NCBI GenBank assembly: GCA_030949385.1
Contig: JAUZSP010000010.1
Span: forward strand, 90,313 to 154,312
DNA from: Gammaproteobacteria bacterium
GTDB taxonomy: Bacteria; Pseudomonadota; Gammaproteobacteria; JAUZRS01
Direction: 5' to 3'
DNA: 64,000 bases
Part shown: positions 10,320 to 19,805 of the stretch, piece by piece
How positions within the stretch are numbered: position 1 is the first letter of the stretch
How the letters are laid out: every line of letters begins with the position of its first letter
Translations under genes and position numbers: made by a program
Notes under the pieces: model-generated
Databases searched by the model: none
What the model was told of the DNA's origin: nothing
Seen by the model: only the letters and a program-made list of their open reading frames with translations

Positions 10320-10809
10320 TCAGCTCTCAGGTGGATCTCCATCGGGTTTGGGTTTGGACTTTTTACGTCGTCGCCAGCGGGTTTCAACCGCATTAATTTC
10401 AGCTAAAAATTTCTCGTAGGGTAAGTTATCCAGCTCTTGGAACTGGGTTATGGCCTGTTCCAGCAGAGTAAAAATATCCTCTATGATTCCTTCGTTTTTC
10501 TCATTTTGCAGCACATTTCGTAGACCACGCAAACCGCCTGTTTGTACCTTGATCTCTTTTGAGTGCGGCAGTGGTCCTTCGATTTGGCTCAGTTGCAAAG
10601 TGAAACGGGCGTTGTGGCGCAGTAGTTTGAGCAGTTGCTGACAGCGTGGCTGAGCGCTGGCTGATTGGCAGCTAAGACCACTGCGATCCGCAATGCGAAA
10701 CTGCTGAGCATGGCGGCATTGACTGTGACGCGCCAGCTGCGTTTTTTCAAACGGACAAGGCCGATAGCTGAGGGCGTGGTAGGCTTTTTTTAAATTCAGG
10801 TTCGTCCAT
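10320..10809 (-). CDS. Conserved Cys-containing small protein, probable one-base frameshift near the start
   Basis: A protein of about 163 residues with a Cys-rich first half: SYRPCPFEKTQLARHSQC, then CQSASAQPRCQQLLKLLRHNARFTL. The C-terminal half is basic and ends in a proline/lysine-rich tail. From memory, similar proteins with a CPFEK motif occur in other Gammaproteobacteria without known function. I place the start at ATG 10809, seven bases after the stop of the previous gene, reading MDEPEFKKAYHALSYRP. That needs one base less in the T7 run 10785-10791. Without that correction the frame can only start at a GTG (10829) overlapping the upstream gene, which gives an unlikely leader. It probably forms an operon with the 79-residue gene upstream. 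It converges with the GGDEF-EAL gene, ending right beside its stop. Confidence 0.7.
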
Positions 10810-10816
10810 AAAAAGA

Positions 10817-11056
10817 CTACTTTTCCCACTCTTGCAAAATGGGCGCTTCGCGTTTTTCCATGAGCTGTTCTTCTGCTTGCAGGGCGTTGGCGGCAAAGAC
10901 CACTTGATAACTTTGGCGACTGTCGCTGGCCAATTTTTTACGTTGCTCTTTAAGGTGATTTTTGGCTTCGCGGTAGTTTTCAAAGGTCGCTTCTAACTTA
11001 AGCTGCTTTAAAATATCGGTAGGGCCTGGGGTAACTTGGTAGACATAGTAGGGCAT
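10817..11056 (-). CDS. Conserved hypothetical protein, 79 residues
   Basis: A small cytoplasmic protein starting MPYYVYQVTPGPTDILK and ending KREAPILQEWEK. The middle is charged and probably helical (YREAKNHLKEQRKKL). The ORF stays open upstream to 11161, but the internal ATG at 11056 is the sensible start because the upstream extension is Arg/Cys-rich and atypical. I recall similar short proteins with the APIL.EWEK ending in other Gammaproteobacteria, with no assigned function. It is followed directly by the Cys-containing gene and is likely co-transcribed with it. No signal peptide, metal site or enzyme motif is visible. Confidence 0.75.
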   Translation of the reverse strand: MPYYVYQVTPGPTDILKQLKLEATFENYREAKNHLKEQRKKLASDSRQSYQVVFAANALQAEEQLMEKREAPILQEWEK

Positions 11057-11266
11057 GTTTATTCTCGATTTATAAAGGTGAGTAACCGTTGTGGTGGAAG
11101 TATACCCGCAACGAGGCCTCTGACAAAGTGGCTGAAAGAGGCGTTGCATGAGACGCCCCATCTGCTTTTTTCAGGCTTTGGTAAGATTGTTGCTGGTGTG
11201 GTGAGACAGACATTCTGGAAACTTCCATAATGCGCCTAGATTTTTTTTGATGGGGGTTTTAGGCCA

Positions 11267-12046
11267 ATGGAAATAAGAAGAACGAATTTATATCGCTGTC
11301 TCCTCTGGGCGGTTGTTTTAGCCGTTTCAGCGTGCAGTGAATACGATCTCAGTCAAGATCAGACCCTGCCATCGCTGCTGAGTACAACGGCCAGCAACGA
11401 TGCGATTGTGCTGCAATTTGATGAAATCATTGAGGCGTCGAGTTTGAGTTATCAGACCTTTACGCTGCACGATGATAGGCAGCGTGATCTGACCAGAAAT
11501 GGGCAGTTTTATTTGTTTGATGAGTTTATTGAGCTGCGCGCACCGCACTTGCTGCAAAGTGGAAAAAGTTATCAAGTGACGCTGTCCGGTTTGACCGATA
11601 GGGCAGCCAACCCTTTGCCAAAAGTGGTGGTCAGTGTAACGCCAGAGGCAGCGGTGGTTAACAGTGTGGTGGTGCTTGATCAGCGTGCGCCATCGTTGCT
11701 TTCGCACATACCTGAGGCGGATGCGAGTGCGGTTGAGTTAAGCCAGTCGCTGGTGCTTAATTTTAGTGAAGCGATGAGCTGTGCTAGCTTGCAAGGGGCT
11801 TTGACTCTGTCGGGCGTTGATACTGAATTAACGTCTTGCCAAGGGAGGCGAGTGGTTTATAGGCCGCTTGAACCGTTGCAAAGGGAGGCTCGTTACGAGG
11901 CGGTGTTGCTGGGAGCAACGGATTTGGCTGGTAATCTATTGCCGTTTGCCAACTGGAGTTTTTCCACCGAAGGTTCGTTTGTGTCTGAGAGGGATGCCGA
12001 CGTTGATGAAGAGTGTGATGAGCTGTGTGAAGAGGAGGATCGTTAG
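11267..12046 (+). CDS. Lipoprotein with two Ig-like (Big_5/SbsA type) domains
   Basis: A 259-residue secreted lipoprotein. The signal peptide ends in the lipobox AVSAC (lipidated Cys at residue 23). Two repeats follow of the bacterial Ig-like type seen in adhesins and S-layer proteins. Each has the pattern of a strand such as AIVLQFDEII or SLVLNFSEAMSC, then YQVTLSGLTDRAANPL or YEAVLLGATDLAGNLLP, ending near residue 235. The C-terminus is very acidic and Cys-containing (DVDEECDELCEEEDR). The same two-domain unit begins the much longer protein encoded downstream, so the two genes are probably paralogues. It likely sits in the outer membrane or on the surface. Its binding partner is unknown. 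Confidence 0.8.
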   Translation: MEIRRTNLYRCLLWAVVLAVSACSEYDLSQDQTLPSLLSTTASNDAIVLQFDEIIEASSLSYQTFTLHDDRQRDLTRNGQFYLFDEFIELRAPHLLQSGKSYQVTLSGLTDRAANPLPKVVVSVTPEAAVVNSVVVLDQRAPSLLSHIPEADASAVELSQSLVLNFSEAMSCASLQGALTLSGVDTELTSCQGRRVVYRPLEPLQREARYEAVLLGATDLAGNLLPFANWSFSTEGSFVSERDADVDEECDELCEEEDR

Positions 12047-12236
12047 CGGTACTGTGTGAGGTTGTGAGGGAGATCAAGCTTTAGACGTTGGGTGGGTTTT
12101 TATAGTCGAGAGTGTGAACTGGGCAATAAAAAGGGAAAGGTGGACGGGTATTCTGGTATCTTAAGTATTTGTTAAGATATGTGTCGTGAGATTTACGTTT
12201 GTTTTGCGGTCGGCGTGGCACTTAAGGAGTGGGATG

Positions 12237-15200
12237 ATGAGCATAGATTGGAAAGATAATTCTGGAATGCTGTCGAAAGGGTGTCGTCTGCTGAGTTGGT
12301 TGCCCCTGTTATTGATTGTCGGTTGTGGCTCCTCGAATCCTCCAGCGACGGGGAATGCGGATAAAACAGCACCCAAAGTACTGGCCATTAAGGCGGATTT
12401 GCAGAAGATTGAGGTTCAATTTGATGAGCCGATCAGTGCCGCTTCCCTCAGTTCGTTGTCATTTTCCGTGTTGGATGGCGGTGGTGAGTCGATTGCCAAT
12501 AATGGTGAGTTTCGCATTGTTGATAACCGTATTTTCTTTTTGACCGGCCAAGATTTTGTTGTGGGTCAGAATTACAACGTGACGTTGTCTGGTTTGAGCG
12601 ATCAAGCGGGTAATACGATTATCCCTGTGACGTTGACGGTGACCCCCAGTGTGGATACCAGCGTTACGGGAGGGGTCGATAATTTGGTGCCGGTAGTGAC
12701 CTCGCGTACGCCGGGGATTAATGCCAGTGGTATTGCGGTTGATCAGATTGTTAGTGTTAGTTTTAGTGAGCCAATGGATTGCAGTACGCTTGAAAATACG
12801 TTTACGATTTTTGGTTTGCACGGCGGTCAAGTGGTGTGTACGGGCAATAGCGCAGTCTACCAGCCACCGAGTTCGTTGCAGGCGAACACACGTTATACCG
12901 TCGCCTTGGTTGACGCTGCTGATCCAGCCGGTAATAAAATCAACAACATCAGTTGGAGTTTCACGACTGCGGCAGCGGGGTGGTTCTACGGGGGGTGGAA
13001 ACGGTGGCTCTGGAGGTGGCGGGACTGTGGGTTCTGGAAACGGTGGCGGCTCCACCGGTGGTGGCACAGCACCTCCGGTCAGACCGGCAGATCCAACCAC
13101 GCCAGGCGTAGGAACGGGACGCAGTTATTACGTTGCGACCAACGGCAATAATGCAGCCGATGGCAGTTTGGCCAATCCGCTGTTAACCCTCAAAGAAGCC
13201 GTGAGTCGGGTTGCTCCAGGAGATGTCATTGAGATTCGAGCAGGCAGTTATGCGGGGGTGAGAATAGATCCGATTCATGCTGGGCTGGCCAATGCTTGGA
13301 TTACCATGCGTCCCTATCAAAATGAGCACGTTGTACTTGATGGCGGTCGCTCAGAGACCATTTATTTTTGGCTGAAAACAGGTACGACTGCCACTCCTAT
13401 GTACTGGCGAATTGAGGGCTTGGAGATTATTGGTGGTGGTACTTACGCGGTACAGATTGAAAACCCCAATGTGGTGTTGATTAATAACGATCTGCACAGC
13501 GCGCCCAATGACATCATTAAGGTGAATAACAAAGCCGATAACGTGGTGATCGCGAATAATAAAATTCATGATAATTTAGGTTGGGCGACTTTGGCAGCAC
13601 AAAACCCACCCAATTCTCAGACTGTTAATCCGCGTCCGGCCAACGCTCAAGGGGTTGATTGTGTCGGGGTGAAAAATCTCTGGGTGGTGAACAATCACGT
13701 TTACAATATTCCCTCCATTGGCATTTATTGCAAAGGCAATGCGCGTAACGCTCTGATTGAAAATAACTTGGTAGAAAATGTGTATGCAGAAGGCATTATG
13801 CTCGGTCAGCAGACCGATGCCATTCTTCTGACCGATGGTTCTTATGAAACCTACGATGGTGTGATTCGTAACAATGTCATTATGAATACGCAAGAGTCTT
13901 GTTTGGCGACCTCTTCCTCACGGGATGTAAAGATCTATAACAACACCTGTTATAACGCCGCCAGCAACCGCCATGCGGCCATTCATATTTCGAATCAATC
14001 GGAGATTAGTGAGTCAGACGTTTGGTATTAATATCAATATTTTTAATAATATTATTATTGGTACCGGCGCTCGTTCGGTGCTTAAGATTGATTACCGTTC
14101 TTTGGTCACGGATGCAGAGCTGCACATGGACAATAATCTTTATTGGAATGTGGACGGTTCTTCTCCTACATTAATTTGGAAAGACAAGCTGGGAGATACA
14201 GCGGTTTCTTTTAGTGAATGGGTGGCGCGCAGCGGTGTGGATCAAAACAGTCTGGCCACAGATCCTCTGTTTGTTAATGTCAGCGGCGGTGATTATCGTT
14301 TGAGTGATAACAGCCCTGCTTTGGATGTGGGCGCTGATTTAAGCACAGATGTACCGAAAGATTTTGCCAATACGCCGCGTCCGCAAGGCAGTGGTTGGGA
14401 CATCGGTGCATTTGAAAGCAGTGTGGGTTTGACCGTCAGCAGCGGTGGCACAACCGGTACGGGTGGCGGCGCTGCCGGTGGTGGCGGCAGCGTGGTGGCG
14501 GACATCAGTGGTTTGGCTACCGAGATGCCGACCGCTGCGGGTAAACCTATTTTGCGTCGTTACCCCTATATTCAAGGCTTTACTTCGGATCATTTGAAGG
14601 TGATCTGGGGTACCGAGAATCCGGGTAAAGCGACCATTACTTATCGAAAATTAAGTGACAGCAATTTTCAGACGGTGATTGCAGTATCCACTTCTAATAG
14701 TCGCAGCTATTTTTATCAAAAAGCGGATTTAATCGGTTTGCAGGCAGACACCCAATACGTTTATAACTTGTATCATAATGATGTTTTATTGGTTAAAGAG
14801 ATGACCTTTAAAACCCTGCCCGATACCAATGCCAATGGAGTGAGCTTTTTGGTTATTGGTGACAGCGGTACTCGTTACAGCCAACCGCGTGGGGTGCGTG
14901 ATCAGATGTCACGTAAAGACAGCACCGGTAATTTTTATTACCCGCATGACTTTATTGTGGGGGTAGGTGATCTGGCTTACAGCAGCACGGGTTTTATTGA
15001 TGGAGTGTTACAAAAATTGGATGACGGCACGCCAGAGACCTTTGATTTTAATTTCTTTGATCTGATGAGCGGCAAAGCCAATGTGGCATCGCTTAATCCG
15101 GCGGAGGTCTCGATTCTCTCGCGACGGCCTTTTTTTGGTACTTTGGGAAATCATGAGTACGGTAATAATGCCAGCAATATTCCGACGGGATTTACCGAAT

Positions 15201-15949
15201 CATTTGAGTTCCCCGTAATGATGGGCATTCCGCCAGAAGACGCAGAGCATTATTACAGCTTTGATGTTGGGAACGCCCATTTCATTATGTTGGATACGGA
15301 AAAATTTGTTCCCAGAGACCCAGCGGTGTTGCGTTTACCGGCGATGTTGGCTTGGTTGGAAGCGGATTTACAGGCGAGTACGAAGCCGTGGAAAATGGCC
15401 TTTTTTCATCACTCTATTTTCTCTTCGGGTAAACACGGTTACGCCGCTGATAAACGCGAGAACGTCGATATGAGAAAAAAACTCTCCACCTTATTTCAGC
15501 AGTACGGAGTGAAATTGGTGCTGTTTGGCCATGAACATGCCTCGCAACGCAGCGTGCCACTGAAAGTGGATGGCGCAACAGGGCGCATCGTGCGTAACGC
15601 CGACGGGTCGATTGATCAAACGAATGGGGTGACCTACGTTTTGAGCGGCCATGGCGGTAAAGATCACCATCAGCGTGAGACCAGCCCGACGATTCCGAAT
15701 ACGCCAGAGTGGGATAAGCAGGTGAGAGAGTCTGGGGTGGGGCATGATTTTACCGCCACCAATGTACAGACCGGCGAACCGGTGTTGTTTGATGATCCAC
15801 GACGCAATCAAGTCAGTGGCCAGACGGATCAGCCGGAGTTTCCGTTGGATCGCTGGGGATTTGTGCATGTGGTGGTGGAGGGCAATACGGTGCGGGTGGG
15901 CAGCTACAACCGCAGCGGTGATATTTTGGATGAATTTACTTTGAATTGA
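12237..15949 (+). CDS. Large lipoprotein: Ig-like domains, parallel beta-helix and purple-acid-phosphatase-like domain; two frameshifts
   Basis: A surface protein of about 1237 residues if read through two breaks. The start at ATG 12237 follows AAGGAG. A lipobox (LLIVGC, Cys near residue 30) is followed by two Ig-like domains (to about 12985), a Gly/Ser linker, and a right-handed beta-helix (about 13110-14410, with repeats such as VVIANNKIHDN and ALIENNLVEN). A second Gly linker leads to a fibronectin-like PAP N-domain and a metallophosphoesterase (about 14830-15949). The metal motifs are all present: GDSG, GVGDLAY, LGNHE, FFHHS, FGHEH. The frame breaks between 12977 and 12995 (one G too many in a G run) and near 14010-14030 (one extra base around AGTGAGTCAG). 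Both flanks keep good coding sense. The likely role is binding and cleaving an extracellular polymer or phosphoester; the substrate is unknown. Confidence 0.82.
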
Positions 15950-15966
15950 TTTCTTGAAAGAGAGCA

Positions 15967-15987
15967 GGGTGCATATGGAATGCGCCC
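15967..15987. terminator. Short hairpin between convergent genes
   Basis: An 8-bp stem with a 5-base loop (GGGTGCAT pairing with ATGCGCCC, one G-T pair) lies between the convergent lipoprotein and xseA stops. It has no T run, so it is at best a weak bidirectional terminator. Confidence 0.35.
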
Positions 15988-17337
15988 CTAGCGCACGCTT
16001 TCAATTTTGCTGATGACGTTTCCTGCTGCAAATTGGGTCTCAATCTGATCACCTACGTTCAGGTTTTGGCTGTGGCTGATGATCTTTTGATCGGTCAAAC
16101 GACGGCTGATGCTGTAACCCCTTCCTAAGGTGGCCAGTGGGCTGACGGCCTGTAGGGTTCGACTTAGAGCGGACAATTTGAGTCGTTGCTGTTGCAGTTG
16201 TTTTTCTTGCGTGTTTTCAAGGCGTTGCTGTAGTTGACTTAATAGGGTGTGCTGTTGTTGCAGTTTTTTGTGGGGTGAGTGATTGCTGAGGCGTTCACTG
16301 AGTTGAAATAGGTGTGTTTTGTGTTGTTGCAATTGTCGGTTTATGTGTCGGTTTAGGCGGGCTTCGAGCTGATCCAGTTGTTGTGTTTGGCGTTGAATCT
16401 GTTGCTGAGGGTGTTGAAGTAGCAGGCGTTTTTGCAGCGTGTTGAGCCGATTTTTGGCGTGTTGTTGTTGCTGTTTTAGCAGCTGAATAAGGCGTTGCTG
16501 CTGGTTTTGAATCTGTTGTTGGAGTTCCTTTTGATCTGGAGTGGCCAGTTCAGCAGCAGCGGAAGGGGTGGGTGCGCGCAGATCGGCAACAAAATCGCTG
16601 ATGGTAAAGTCAATTTCATGACCAATACCGCTGATGATTGGCAGGGAGCAGTCAAAAATAGCTTGGGCAACGATCTCTTCATTAAACGGCCACAGGTCTT
16701 CCAAACTGCCACCTCCACGCACCAACAACAGCAGATCACATTCGGCGCGTTGCTGAGCCAGTTGCAGTGCGCTGACGATTTCGGCGGCGGCCTTTTGGCC
16801 TTGCACCGCACAGGGGTAGATGATCACCGGTAGGCTGGGGTAGCGGCGCTGCAAAACGTGCAGCACGTCGTGCAGCGCCGCCCCTTTGCTGGAGGTGATG
16901 ACCCCCAATTGTTTGGGAAACGCGGGCAGGCTTTGTTTCTGTTCTGGCGCAAACAATCCTTCGGCTTGCAGAGCGGTTTTTAGTGCTTCAAATTTGCGTT
17001 GCAGCAGGCCGCTGCCAACCTCTTCCAGTTGATCAACAATAAATTGGTAATCACCCCGAGGTTCGTAAAGGCTTATTTTGCCTCGTGCCAGCACCTGTAG
17101 GCCGTTTTTTGGCGTACAGCTTAGGTAGCGACTGCGACCCTTAAACAGCGCGCAGCGGATCTGAGCCTTGCTGTCTTTAAGAGTGAAATAACAGTGGCCA
17201 GAGGCAGCGCGGAGGAAATTTGAGATCTCTCCCTCGACCCAAATTTGGCTAAAATGGTTTTCCAGCAGTTCACGGCTTTGGCGATTGAGCTGGGTGATGC
17301 TCAGTGGTCGAGAGGGAATGGTTCTGGTGTTGAGCAT
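15988..17337 (-). CDS. xseA: Exodeoxyribonuclease VII large subunit
   Basis: XseA is the catalytic subunit of exonuclease VII, which with several XseB copies degrades single-stranded DNA during mismatch repair and recombination. The 449-residue product has an N-terminal OB fold (LLENHFSQIWVEGEISNF and SGHCYFTLKD), the catalytic core (LGVITSSKGAALHDVLHVL, LLLVRGGGSLEDLWPFNEE, SGIGHEIDFTISDFVAD) and a long Gln-rich coiled coil (about residues 270-400) that recruits the small subunit. The C-terminus has LGRGYSI. Length and motifs are normal. xseB is not beside it. The next gene upstream on this strand (REC-GGDEF-EAL) ends 101 bp before, so co-transcription is possible but not shown. Confidence 0.96.
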   Translation of the reverse strand: MLNTRTIPSRPLSITQLNRQSRELLENHFSQIWVEGEISNFLRAASGHCYFTLKDSKAQIRCALFKGRSRYLSCTPKNGLQVLARGKISLYEPRGDYQFIVDQLEEVGSGLLQRKFEALKTALQAEGLFAPEQKQSLPAFPKQLGVITSSKGAALHDVLHVLQRRYPSLPVIIYPCAVQGQKAAAEIVSALQLAQQRAECDLLLLVRGGGSLEDLWPFNEEIVAQAIFDCSLPIISGIGHEIDFTISDFVADLRAPTPSAAAELATPDQKELQQQIQNQQQRLIQLLKQQQQHAKNRLNTLQKRLLLQHPQQQIQRQTQQLDQLEARLNRHINRQLQQHKTHLFQLSERLSNHSPHKKLQQQHTLLSQLQQRLENTQEKQLQQQRLKLSALSRTLQAVSPLATLGRGYSISRRLTDQKIISHSQNLNVGDQIETQFAAGNVISKIESVR

Positions 17338-17438
17338 GATTTTGGGATTACGGCATGAGTGGTTTTCGATAGATCAGGATCATAACGAGTTTGTTGAGAG
17401 GGGGGAAGGCGAGTGATGGGTTTAGTTGCCCGTTGTGC

Positions 17439-19160
17439 CTAAGCCAGCGTGGTCTGTTTTCGCTTTTCATGCAGTAGCCGCGCAAATTTTTGCGCTTCAA
17501 TGGGAGGGCTAAAGAGATACCCTTGGCTTTGAGCACAGCCGTGTGCTTGCAAAAAACTGAGCTGGGCGCGGTTTTCGACCCCTTCGGCAATGACCTGTAA
17601 GCCCAAATTTTGTGCCATCTGAATGATGGCGGCAATGACGACATTTGTGGGTTTGTGGGTGGTAACCCCCTGTAAAAAACGTCGGTCTATTTTAACGCTG
17701 TTGAGTTGATTGCTCATTAGGCAGCTCAGAGAGGTGTCGCCATAACCAAAATCATCAATGCAGAGGCCGACTCCCATGGCACGAATGCTGTCGAGGCTCT
17801 CTTTTTCTGTGCTGCTGGGGTGGGTGAAAATACGGCTGCTGATCTCCAGTTCCAGAAATTGGGCGGCCAACTGACTTTCATTGAGTGCGTCTTGAATCCA
17901 TTGCAGTGTATCGGGACCACGCAGCTGTTGTGGGGAGAGATTGACCGTAATGCGTAGGTTTTCTGCACCCGCATCGTGCCATGTTTTGCATTGCAAACAG
18001 GCGTTACGCAAGACCCATTTACCGACGGATACGATCAACCCTGTCTTTTCTAAAATGGGGATAAATTCCAGTGGTGGGATCAGTTCTTGATGGCCGTTAC
18101 GTCGCCATCTTAGCAGGGCTTCGGCTCCTAAAATGGCACCTGTCTGAGTTTCTATGATCGGTTGATAGTGGAGTTGCAGTTCGTTCTGTTTCAGTGCGCG
18201 GTGCAGTTCGTGTTCGGTTTGTAGACGGTGGCGTTCATTGGGGGTGAGGTCATCGCTGTAAATTTGGTAGTTGTTGCGGCCTCGGTTTTTGGCGCGGTAC
18301 ATGGCGATGTCGGCGTTTTTTATTAGCTCTTCGGCGCTGTTGCCTGCCGTTGGGTAGGTGGCAACGCCGATGCTGGAACTGACGGCGACTTGTTGACCGT
18401 TGAGGGTAAAGGGCGCAGACATCGCTTGCAGAATTTTTTGTGCCACAATTCCGGCATTGGAGATGGCGGCAATGCCTTCGACAATGACGGTAAATTCATC
18501 ACCGCCCAAGCGCGCGGCAAAATCCCCTTCTCGAATGACGTTTTTAATCCGTTGCGCCACGTTGCGCAGCAGTTCATCTCCAGCATCGTGACCCAGGGTG
18601 TCATTGATCATTTTAAAACGATCTAAATCAATAAAGAGCAAACCGAGCAGAGACTCTTTACGACGACTGCGTGCCAGAGCTTGACGTAAATTATCATCAA
18701 ACAGGGCGCGATTGGCTAAACCGGTGAGGGAGTCGTAGTGGGCCAGATAGGTGAGGCGAGATTCGGCACTTTTGCGCTCGATGGCGTAACGAATGGTTTT
18801 ATCCAGAAAACGGGCGTCGTTTTCACCTTTAATTAGAAAATCTTGTGCGCCTATTTTGACCGCTTCTTGCACGGCGCTGGGGTCTTGATTGCCCGTCATG
18901 ACAATGATCGGTGTATGTGGTGCGATGTCGATGATGGCCGTTACGGTCTCCATGCCTTGGCTGTCGGGCAGGGAGAGATCCAATAAAACAATGTCGGCTT
19001 GATAACCTGCTTCAAATTGCTGCTGAGCTTCTTTGAGACGTGTCACATGCTGTACTGAAAAGTTTTGACCTTCAATGTGTTGTAACATGTATTGCAGTAA
19101 AAAAGCATCGGCGGGGTTGTCTTCAATCAGCAATAATTGGATGTCAGCAGTAGAGGTCAT
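17439..19160 (-). CDS. Response regulator with GGDEF and EAL domains
   Basis: A cytoplasmic 573-residue c-di-GMP enzyme with a receiver input: REC 8-125 (phospho-acceptor Asp61, Lys111), GGDEF about 135-300 (RLGGDEF at 217-223, intact), EAL about 315-565 (EALLRW at 347). In the EAL domain the usual LEITES is LEISSR: first Glu439 is kept, but the second conserved Glu is Ser442. The DDFGTGYSSL loop reads DDFGYGDTSL. In studied EAL proteins that second Glu stabilises the catalytic loop, so phosphodiesterase activity may be weak; this is inference. It is followed upstream on the same strand by CheC-like and CheY-like genes with 12- and 15-bp gaps, so the three form a probable operon in which phosphoryl flow could be damped by the CheC protein. 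Confidence 0.93.
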   Translation of the reverse strand: MTSTADIQLLLIEDNPADAFLLQYMLQHIEGQNFSVQHVTRLKEAQQQFEAGYQADIVLLDLSLPDSQGMETVTAIIDIAPHTPIIVMTGNQDPSAVQEAVKIGAQDFLIKGENDARFLDKTIRYAIERKSAESRLTYLAHYDSLTGLANRALFDDNLRQALARSRRKESLLGLLFIDLDRFKMINDTLGHDAGDELLRNVAQRIKNVIREGDFAARLGGDEFTVIVEGIAAISNAGIVAQKILQAMSAPFTLNGQQVAVSSSIGVATYPTAGNSAEELIKNADIAMYRAKNRGRNNYQIYSDDLTPNERHRLQTEHELHRALKQNELQLHYQPIIETQTGAILGAEALLRWRRNGHQELIPPLEFIPILEKTGLIVSVGKWVLRNACLQCKTWHDAGAENLRITVNLSPQQLRGPDTLQWIQDALNESQLAAQFLELEISSRIFTHPSSTEKESLDSIRAMGVGLCIDDFGYGDTSLSCLMSNQLNSVKIDRRFLQGVTTHKPTNVVIAAIIQMAQNLGLQVIAEGVENRAQLSFLQAHGCAQSQGYLFSPPIEAQKFARLLHEKRKQTTLA

Positions 19161-19172
19161 AATCAGTTCGCT

Positions 19173-19790
19173 TTAGACGAGATTGAGAAGGTGATCGAGG
19201 TCGGTTTTTAGAGCCTGGAGTGCTTCGTGATTCATAATAATGCTGATGTAGAAGCTCTGTTTTTTCTTGGCCAGCGTAAGTGACATGCACAAAACCAGCG
19301 CGGTTCCTGTTTTGTAGTGAAAGGTTGTTGTGCTCTCATTTAACAAGGTGTAAACAGCCCCTTTTTTAAACTGTTTTTTTCCCATTTTGATCGGGTCTGG
19401 AAAGAGGCTTTGCAGACTTTTTAGAGTGGTGGAGAGTATCAAAGTGCCGATGTGGGTTAACACTTCGGCTTCTTGTTGTCGTCGTTCTTGCTCTGTGTGT
19501 GGAGGCAACAAAATTTCAATGATCTCTAGGCTGTCTTGTGGTGTCAGTGCCAACAGCGCATCTCCCCAAATGGGGCCTGAAAACGTTTGTGTTACCAGAC
19601 AGGCTTCCGATCCTGTCATTTGTTCAAGCACCGTGGCAGCTTCTTGCAAGGTGTAGAAGCTGATGTTGGGGATGGAGAGCAGAACTTCTTGTTGTACCTG
19701 TTCGCTAAAGGTGGCGGCGGCTTGGCCAAGACCAATATTAAGCAGTTCGCCGATGGCATCTTGCTGCATCTCATTTAGATTATGGTTCAT
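19173..19790 (-). CDS. CheC-family phosphatase-like protein
   Basis: CheC proteins dephosphorylate CheY-type receivers. The 205-residue product has the family helix DAIGELLNIGLGQAAATFSE near the N-terminus with the active-site pattern Asp11, Glu15, Asn18. The second helix, which in two-site CheC proteins carries another Glu-Asn pair, reads EVLTHIGTLILSTTL, so His113 and Thr116 seem to replace them. Only one site would then be active. The gene lies between a CheY-like receiver and a REC-GGDEF-EAL protein on one strand with short gaps. The natural substrates are those two receivers, linking this operon to motility or c-di-GMP control. No CheD or CheA gene is in the window. Confidence 0.8.
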   Translation of the reverse strand: MNHNLNEMQQDAIGELLNIGLGQAAATFSEQVQQEVLLSIPNISFYTLQEAATVLEQMTGSEACLVTQTFSGPIWGDALLALTPQDSLEIIEILLPPHTEQERRQQEAEVLTHIGTLILSTTLKSLQSLFPDPIKMGKKQFKKGAVYTLLNESTTTFHYKTGTALVLCMSLTLAKKKQSFYISIIMNHEALQALKTDLDHLLNLV

Positions 19791-19805
19791 TTTTATGGGC
19801 TTAAT

